From Campylobacterales bacterium (GTDB lineage: Bacteria; Campylobacterota; Campylobacteria; Campylobacterales; Hydrogenimonadaceae), in the NCBI GenBank assembly GCA_026986055.1, contig JALSPH010000263.1, forward strand, positions 1 through 6,482: a DNA stretch of 6,482 bases, in the 5' to 3' direction. The stretch's first letter is position 1, and each line of letters starts with the position of its first letter. Below are positions 1 through 4,399 of this stretch, one piece after another. A program made the position numbers and the translations under genes. The notes below the pieces were generated by a model, which saw only the letters and a list, made by a program, of their open reading frames with translations, searched no databases and was not told the DNA's origin.

Positions 1-269
1 GATGCAGAGAGATCTATGGCAAGATATATCGGATCGTAACTTCTGCTTTCAACAACCGACCGGCTCTGCGCAACCGGGCGCGCCAAAGCCAATACCAGAA
101 GTGCCAAAGCGGCTATTTCCGCACTATGAAGCCATGAATTTTCGCTTTTATCGAGCACTATATCTTTGTGAAGTGGAGTTTTTGCAAACTTTCTCGATCG
201 ATTTGCAAAAAAGTACAGAAGAGCTACCGGCACCAGAAGCCATAGAGCCCAGAGGTTAAGGAGAGTCAC
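1..269 (-). CDS. BatB-like VWA-domain membrane protein, N-terminal fragment (cut by left edge)
   Basis: Seen: a minus-strand frame open from a GTG at 269-267 to the window edge, 89 full codons. It begins MTLLNLWALWLLVPVALLYF, a hydrophobic segment at about residues 6-22, then a basic stretch (residues 24-35). A second hydrophobic helix lies at about 50-65. The fragment ends IYLAIDLSA; the last two bases are TC, which can only encode Ser, so the residues read D86-L-S-A-S, the start of a MIDAS metal-binding motif (DxSxS). Two N-terminal helices followed by a VWA domain is the BatB/BatA arrangement (family knowledge). The GTG overlaps the TGA of the upstream VWA gene (GTGA), and AAGG lies about 8 bases upstream, so translation is probably coupled. 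A plus-strand frame over the same bases is an antisense shadow. The exact family and the C-terminus (possible TPR region) cannot be seen. Confidence 0.8.
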   Translation of the reverse strand, partial: MTLLNLWALWLLVPVALLYFFANRSRKFAKTPLHKDIVLDKSENSWLHSAEIAALALLVLALARPVAQSRSVVESRSYDPIYLAIDLSA

Positions 270-1168
270 TCTCTGTACCTTGAAAAAGTTTTTAGACCGA
301 AAAGAAGCAGCGCCAACATAAGAGGGAGCGCATAAAGAGGTATACGGTTTACCTTCTCGTCCGACCTGATAGGGCTTGGCTCCATTCGGTCGATCTCTTT
401 GTAGACCGACTCGAGCCCTTTGGCATCGGAAGCGAAAAAGCTCTCCCCTGCACTCTCTTTGGCGATACGCTTCAAAAGCTTCTCGTCGAAGTCACCCTCT
501 TTTCCCACCCCTATGGTATATATTTTGACACCTCTCTTTTTCGCCTCCTTTACGGCCATAGAGGGGGAGACGGAGCCGGCGTTGTGATATCCGTCCGTAA
601 GCAGAATGACCATCTTCTCTTTTGCACTCCCGAACTCCAAAGACCTGAGCGCTTGAGATATCCCCTCTCCTATAGCGGTATTCTGCCCCGCTACACCGAC
701 ATCTACCATATCGAGTATCTGTTTCAACGCTTTCAAATCGTAAGTTACAGGTGAAGCGGTAAAAGCGAATGTTCCGAAAACCACTACACCTATATTGTCG
801 TCATACCTTTTGGAGATGAAGTCCGACACGATCGACTTGACCACATCGAATTTGCGCCTTTTAGGGTCACTCTCGTCAAATCCGGACTCACCCATAGAGC
901 CGCTTGCATCCAGAACGATGACGAGGTCTCTTCCGCTTCTTTCGTGCGAGGCTCGCAACTGGTACAGGTATGGAAAAGAGAGTGCGGTTACAAGTAGAGA
1001 AAATATGGCAAGATCGAGCAAAATTTTACGATCTGCAAAAATAGAGGGCTGCTCTATACGCTCTATTTTAGGAAAGTAGAAATGCAGCTTCGCCCTGCGA
1101 CAGAGCCATAGGCACGGCAGCAGCATTAGAGTCAGGAAAATATACGGATATTCGAATGAAAACTCTAT
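266..1168 (-). CDS. BatA-like membrane-anchored VWA-domain protein (probable ATA start)
   Basis: A 300-residue protein if begun at ATA 1168-1166; 286 if begun at the first ATG (1126). Seen: an N-terminal hydrophobic stretch with FEYPYIF, a second helix at about 49-69, and a VWA domain at about 80-260. MIDAS residues are D87-A-S89-G-S91, T164 (QNTAIG) and D192 (LLTDG). A C-terminal helix spans about 277-294 with a short basic tail. This helix-helix-VWA-helix plan, and its pairing with a second VWA gene, match BatA of the aerotolerance (Bat) operons. Such proteins bind Mg2+ through MIDAS, and are thought to display the VWA domain outside the cytoplasmic membrane and to mediate protein-protein contacts. 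The longer start is preferred because an in-frame TGA lies at 1174-1172, a good Shine-Dalgarno sits just before ATA, and an aromatic-Pro N-terminus is usual for this family. The ATG at 1126 lies inside the first helix and has no visible RBS. The gene overlaps both neighbours by 4 bases. Its substrate or partner is unknown. Confidence 0.85.
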   Translation of the reverse strand: MEFSFEYPYIFLTLMLLPCLWLCRRAKLHFYFPKIERIEQPSIFADRKILLDLAIFSLLVTALSFPYLYQLRASHERSGRDLVIVLDASGSMGESGFDESDPKRRKFDVVKSIVSDFISKRYDDNIGVVVFGTFAFTASPVTYDLKALKQILDMVDVGVAGQNTAIGEGISQALRSLEFGSAKEKMVILLTDGYHNAGSVSPSMAVKEAKKRGVKIYTIGVGKEGDFDEKLLKRIAKESAGESFFASDAKGLESVYKEIDRMEPSPIRSDEKVNRIPLYALPLMLALLLFGLKTFSRYRE

Positions 1169-1611
1169 TCTTCACTCTCCGGAAAATATGTTTCGATTAT
1201 TCTGTTGAAAGATGCTTTGACCCTTTCGGCTTTCTCGATTTTATCCTCAAAGATAGGTGCGGAGGCCGGGTAGCTCTGGGCCATCTCTCTGTAAGGCTCT
1301 ATCTTTGCATCCACTAAAGATTCGAAGGCTGCCAGAAGCTTCTGCATCGTCTCCTTGTCGTGAACGGAACGCATGAGCATCTTGAACATTCTAGCTCTGG
1401 CATCCATGGCGATCGAGGCGTCTATGGCATCTCCGACCATCTTCAGATCCCACCTGCTTATGTAGACTCCGCTTTTGACAGGCGGCATCAGTTCCGAGTT
1501 TATAGCCTCTACATAGTCTGGATATTCGTAACTATCCTCCTCTTCGCCGCACTCATTGGCAACGCACCTTTCGGCCATAAAGTTTTCGAACTCTTTTCTT
1601 AAATCATCCAT
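1165..1611 (-). CDS. Small acidic protein of unknown function
   Basis: A 148-residue protein that I do not recognise. Seen: no signal peptide and no membrane helix, so probably cytoplasmic. It has an acidic N-terminal third with two cysteines (C16, C21) and the run GEEEDSYEYPDY, then a predicted largely helical region from about 52 to 142. The C-terminus is acidic (PESEE). GAGG at 1622-1619, 7 bases before the ATG, is a good RBS and supports this start; it lies across the end of the preceding gene, whose stop is only 4 bases away. The stop overlaps the probable ATA start of the VWA gene. The position between the AroE-like gene and the VWA pair suggests a dedicated accessory or adaptor role (inference). 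It lacks the membrane segment expected of DUF4381-type Bat-operon proteins. Confidence 0.8.
   Translation of the reverse strand: MDDLRKEFENFMAERCVANECGEEEDSYEYPDYVEAINSELMPPVKSGVYISRWDLKMVGDAIDASIAMDARARMFKMLMRSVHDKETMQKLLAAFESLVDAKIEPYREMAQSYPASAPIFEDKIEKAERVKASFNRIIETYFPESEE
1175..1180 (-). promoter_or_regulatory. Shine-Dalgarno GGAGAG deciding the ATA start of the VWA gene
   Basis: On the minus strand GGAGAG (1180-1175) is followed by TGAAGA and then ATA (1168-1166). This 6-base spacing is correct for initiation at ATA. The site lies inside the last codons of the preceding gene, whose TAG stop overlaps the start as ATAG. No comparable purine-rich site precedes the ATG at 1126. Confidence 0.5.
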
Positions 1612-1615
1612 CTTT

Positions 1616-2473
1616 CTACCTCATACCAAGTTTTTCAGCCACATTTTCGTAACTCTCACACGTAACGTCAGCTCCCAGCCACTCTTTGGCAACCGAGAGC
1701 GCATTGGCGACCATCCACTCCCTGCTTCCGAGTTTTCTGCATCCAAGCTCCAAAGCCAATCTGTCGAAAGCACTCTCGCCGCGTACGAAATCTATCAATA
1801 CAAGATGGCTGTTTTCACCATTGGGTACTATAATACGTTTATCCGAATGGGCATGTATATCTACCGCATTCACAATCATATCATACTCCGAAACATCCAC
1901 CTCCATACCGTTTTCAAACCACAAAATATCGCACTCTACGGAAGCCAACGATAGACTGTTTTTCTCCAGGACCTCCGCTGCTCGCTCGACGACGGTGTCT
2001 GCAATGGCGATAGTCGCAACTCCCATTACCCCCAAAAGCGGCAAAAGGGCACAGGCGATGGTTCCGGCACCAAGCAGCAGAACTCTCCTGTTTTTCAGAT
2101 TGACCCCTTCACACGCCATCATCAACTCGAAAGTTTCGGGGTAGAAGCATTTACCGCAAAGTTTACCCTCTTGTGCGTATGCACCATCGCAGATTCCGCT
2201 GTTGCGAATGCAGTTTTCGCTGCAGTCAAGCAGCGGAACGACCACCTCTTGATACTCGGGTTCATAAAGGGCCATCTTGACTTTGGATTCGGGCATTCCA
2301 CGGACCATATAGGGGAAATCTTCCGGCTTGATGTTAAGACCTATCGCATAGTCGCCAAGTCCCAAAGCTTTGAATGTCCCGTTGAGCACCTCGAGAAAGG
2401 GTGAGCTCTGTGCGTTGACTCCGTAAAGCGCAACAAGGCGACTCTCATCGGATAAAATTCCCTCATCTATCAT
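1616..2473 (-). CDS. Shikimate-dehydrogenase-fold (AroE-like) protein with cysteine cluster, probably not AroE
   Basis: A 285-residue protein, close to AroE length. The N-terminus (LVALYGVNAQSSPFLEVLNG, then TFKALGLGDYAI) resembles the AroE substrate domain. The centre has a Rossmann nucleotide-binding loop, VLLLGAGTIAC (residues 131-141), and YDMIVNAV (197-204), equivalent to the AroE segment before its TPxG motif. The end (LGSREWMVANALSVAKEW) matches the AroE C-terminal helix. The catalytic regions are changed. Where AroE has NVTxPxK this protein reads KMALYEPEYQ, and where AroE has GYNTDG it reads GKCFYP, so the catalytic Lys and Asp appear absent. Instead there are C84, C88, C95, C106 and C109 (CxxxC, CxxC), with C121 nearby. 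This suggests a metal or Fe-S site beside a dinucleotide site (inference). The ATG overlaps the TGA of the Fe-S gene (ATGA). A biosynthetic shikimate role is unlikely. Confidence 0.82.
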   Translation of the reverse strand: MIDEGILSDESRLVALYGVNAQSSPFLEVLNGTFKALGLGDYAIGLNIKPEDFPYMVRGMPESKVKMALYEPEYQEVVVPLLDCSENCIRNSGICDGAYAQEGKLCGKCFYPETFELMMACEGVNLKNRRVLLLGAGTIACALLPLLGVMGVATIAIADTVVERAAEVLEKNSLSLASVECDILWFENGMEVDVSEYDMIVNAVDIHAHSDKRIIVPNGENSHLVLIDFVRGESAFDRLALELGCRKLGSREWMVANALSVAKEWLGADVTCESYENVAEKLGMR

Positions 2474-3633
2474 CTACCTTCATCCTCTTTTTTGAAATCT
2501 TTGAAGATTGCCGTTTTGTTCCCATCCTCTTCGATACCCCAGAGCTCGAAAGCCTCCTGCTCCTCGACAAAGCATCTGGGGCATACCCTTTCGCCTCTTA
2601 AAGAGGTGAAAGGGAGACCGCACTCGTCGCACCTAAGCAGAGTGAAGGATGCAAGCAGCCTCTGAGTCGGTTCAAAGAACTCTTTCATCTCGAAAACAGG
2701 CTGCATCTTGATGGCGTCAGGCTCACACGTATCGTGACATGCACGGCACTTTACGCAGAGCATAGCATCAAAATATATACGGCTCATATTCGTATCGCTG
2801 CTCAAAGCGCCCGTAGGGCAGATACGATAGCACATCTGACAATTGGTGCAGCTATCTTTGTCTATATACTTTTGCGATACGAAAGAGATATCCTCTTCGG
2901 CAACTGTATGATAAATCGGCGGTTTGGGTGTTCGCTTAAGAGCCGTAAAGAGAATCTTCCTTTTATCCGGAAGCTCTTTTTTTCTGATTTTGGCCAGAGC
3001 CGCTATGTCGACCTCGTGAATCTTTTGGGCATCATCGCTCTTTTCGACCATCGCTTCGAACTCCCTTTTCGCCTCTGCGGCACCTTTCAACGAAAGAGCT
3101 TTCAAAAAAGCGCGCCTGTCGGAAGGTTCCGCTTTATTGCCGGATTCATCCGCCTCGACTCCAAGCTCTTTGGCAACTACTCTCTTTTGGCTTCCACACG
3201 CTTCAAGAACGTAATTTGCTTCGGAGAGACTCCCTTTTATAAGCTCGTAGAGTGGCTCCTTGTAGGGGCATTCACCGCAGTGACCGATATCCAAAACCAA
3301 TTCATCCTTGACAAGAGCCAAAGATATTAGGTGCTCGGTGCTCAGCGCCATTATGCACGGGACGTTGAGACGACAGGAGATTAGCGACTCTTTCGAGCCT
3401 GCAAACTGAAAAAAGAACTCCGTCGCACTGAAATCTTCAAGGCTGAAGGCTTCCGACGGACAGACACCCATGCATCCTCCGCACTCGACACATACGGAGG
3501 GTACGAAAGTTGGAAGTGAGTTTTCGGCTATCGAAATCGTATCTACCGGGCACGCTTCCACGCACTTTTTACAATCGGAAAATTTCGTAACCGTTCTGAC
3601 ACAACCGGCCGGTTCGAAAATCAATCTGTTCAT
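2470..3633 (-). CDS. Multi-cluster 4Fe-4S ferredoxin-like protein with C-terminal zinc-ribbon-like motif
   Basis: A 387-residue protein with four ferredoxin-type cysteine motifs in two pairs. The N-terminal pair is C21xxC24xxxC28P (with C11 possibly the missing ligand) and C48xxC51xxC54xxxC58P. The later pair is C262xxC265xxC268xxxC272P and C293xxC296xxC299xxxC303. Between them is a domain with C87-x5-C93, C119xxC122 and C146, then a charged linker at about 160-250. Near the C-terminus C335xxC338 and C351xxC354 look like a rubredoxin or zinc-ribbon metal site. There is no signal peptide or membrane segment, so it is probably cytoplasmic. It differs from the compact 16-Cys DmsB/PsrB-type electron-transfer subunits in length and in its middle and end domains. 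It could carry electrons to or from the molybdoenzyme or act in its assembly (inference). The ATG overlaps the TGA of the TorD gene by 4 bases, and no strong separate RBS is visible, which suggests translational coupling. Confidence 0.88.
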   Translation of the reverse strand: MNRLIFEPAGCVRTVTKFSDCKKCVEACPVDTISIAENSLPTFVPSVCVECGGCMGVCPSEAFSLEDFSATEFFFQFAGSKESLISCRLNVPCIMALSTEHLISLALVKDELVLDIGHCGECPYKEPLYELIKGSLSEANYVLEACGSQKRVVAKELGVEADESGNKAEPSDRRAFLKALSLKGAAEAKREFEAMVEKSDDAQKIHEVDIAALAKIRKKELPDKRKILFTALKRTPKPPIYHTVAEEDISFVSQKYIDKDSCTNCQMCYRICPTGALSSDTNMSRIYFDAMLCVKCRACHDTCEPDAIKMQPVFEMKEFFEPTQRLLASFTLLRCDECGLPFTSLRGERVCPRCFVEEQEAFELWGIEEDGNKTAIFKDFKKEDEGR

Positions 3634-4280
3634 GATCTGTCGTTATATTCGTACTTCTCTAAAAGTTCACAAAGATAGTCGTAGTCGTTTAGAATGAATT
3701 CAAGAGTTAAAGAAGCCGCATCGTAATAAAAGGGTGTACCCGCTTCAGCTTTTACGTTTTGTAAAAACATCGGTGCCCACTCGAGAAGATGGTTTTTCAA
3801 AAAATCCCTCTCTATCCGTGCAATCTCGGCAGCCGCTTCGTAATCCTCACTCTCGAGAGCCTTGTATTCGGAATCTGCAAGCATATACATAAACTCCAGC
3901 TCTATCCCAATATGGTCCGGGCTTACGGCTCTCGCTTTGTCGAGCTGAACCCTGAAGTCATAATCGTTATATATCTGAACCACCGGATTGTCTCCTCCGG
4001 TCTCCAACATCTGATCCTCTCTCATATAGAAACTCTCGTAAGGGATTAGATGCAGAACGAAAAGGTTACTGAAATCGACATCCAGAAACTGCTCTTTCAA
4101 ACTCTTCTTATCTATCTCTTTCGGTTTCTCCCACTGCATATAGTTCGGGAAAAAGGAGAGGATGACTTCATCACTCTCGATAGTTTCCAAAAGCTCCTCG
4201 TCCACCTCTTTCATCATCACTCTCGATATGAGTGCATAGAGGTTTATTCTAGCAAGCTGTCTTGTCAAAATTTCGTTCAT
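3630..4280 (-). CDS. TorD/DmsD-family molybdoenzyme chaperone
   Basis: A 216-residue, acidic, helical protein of normal TorD-family size. Seen motifs: IPYESFY (residues 79-85), like the family's PYESVY element; SPDHIGIELEFMYMLA (120-135), the family core helix; and RDFLKNHLLEWAPMF (158-172), the characteristic F-x2-HL-x2-W signature, followed by FYYDAASLTLEF. TorD-family proteins bind the apo form, and often the signal peptide, of DMSO-reductase-type molybdoenzymes and assist cofactor insertion and folding in the cytoplasm. The neighbouring large molybdoenzyme gene is the obvious client. AAGG at 4290-4287, 6 bases before ATG, supports the start. The stop overlaps the Fe-S gene start as ATGA. 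It is separated from the molybdoenzyme gene by a 119-base gap with inverted repeats, so it may be expressed at a different level. Confidence 0.9.
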   Translation of the reverse strand: MNEILTRQLARINLYALISRVMMKEVDEELLETIESDEVILSFFPNYMQWEKPKEIDKKSLKEQFLDVDFSNLFVLHLIPYESFYMREDQMLETGGDNPVVQIYNDYDFRVQLDKARAVSPDHIGIELEFMYMLADSEYKALESEDYEAAAEIARIERDFLKNHLLEWAPMFLQNVKAEAGTPFYYDAASLTLEFILNDYDYLCELLEKYEYNDRS

Positions 4281-4298
4281 CGAATACCTTTTTCTAAA

Positions 4299-4327
4299 TG
4301 AAGGGTTGGAAGAGAGGGGTGAAGGGT
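4299..4327. repeat. Direct repeat TGAAGGGT x2, 21-base period
   Basis: TGAAGGGT occurs at 4299-4306 and 4320-4327, exactly 21 bases apart (about two helical turns). The second copy lies within the left arm of the long palindrome. The spacing would suit tandem protein binding to one face of the DNA, but an 8-base repeat in purine-rich sequence may be chance. Confidence 0.3.
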
Positions 4328-4354
4328 AATATCTTACCTTTCAACTCTCGCTTC
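4309..4354. repeat. Long imperfect palindrome in the gap upstream of the TorD gene
   Basis: Arms 4309-4329 and 4334-4354 (21 bases each) flank a 4-base spacer TATC. By hand, 17 of 21 positions are Watson-Crick complementary; the inner core is TGAAGGGTAA / TTACCTTTCA. The non-matching pairs are 4313-4350, 4317-4346, 4319-4344 and 4324-4339. Two of these are G-T, so a plus-strand RNA would pair slightly better than the minus-strand mRNA. It could be an mRNA-stabilising or processing hairpin in the leader of the TorD gene, or a regulator site. No U-tract follows on either strand, so a simple terminator is unlikely. Confidence 0.5.
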
Positions 4355-4357
4355 GCC

Positions 4358-4363
4358 ATTATA
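4358..4363 (-). promoter_or_regulatory. Possible -10 element TATAAT upstream of the TorD gene
   Basis: A perfect TATAAT on the minus strand, about 80 bases before the TorD ATG. The region 17 bases upstream (GCGGGG, inside the GC stem) does not resemble a -35 box, and there is no TGn extension. Campylobacterota sigma-70 promoters can lack a clear -35, so an internal promoter is possible but weakly supported. Confidence 0.2.
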
Positions 4364-4367
4364 ACCG

Positions 4368-4386
4368 GCGGGGCATTACGCCCCGC
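4368..4386 (-). other. GC-rich stem-loop just after the molybdoenzyme stop codon
   Basis: A perfect 7-base-pair stem GCGGGGC / GCCCCGC (4368-4374 with 4380-4386) has a 5-base loop. It begins 13 bases after the TAA stop of the molybdoenzyme gene. In the minus-strand transcript it is followed by CGGTTATAATGG, not a U-run, so it is not a canonical intrinsic terminator. A 3'-end stabiliser, or a partial terminator lowering expression of the downstream accessory genes, is possible. Confidence 0.5.
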
Positions 4387-4399
4387 TTGAGAAAGAGCT

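Noticed and set aside
2..259. Plus-strand 85-residue frame at the left edge
   Set aside because: It is antisense to the minus-strand VWA fragment, which has membrane helices, a MIDAS start and a coupled GTG. The plus-strand product has no recognisable motif.
1686..2144. Plus-strand frame of 152 residues
   Set aside because: It is antisense to the AroE-like gene, with low-complexity Ser/Thr-rich translation typical of a shadow.
1616..2473. Annotation as biosynthetic aroE
   Set aside because: The catalytic Lys (NVTxPxK) and Asp (NTDG) segments are not preserved and the region is cysteine-rich; operon context is respiratory, not aromatic biosynthesis.
2734..3330. Plus-strand frame of 198 residues
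   Set aside because: It is antisense to the Fe-S protein with its well-formed cysteine motifs; a shadow frame.
4368..4386. Canonical rho-independent terminator after the molybdoenzyme gene
   Set aside because: The stem is good, but neither strand has a T-run after it, so it is recorded only as a stem-loop.
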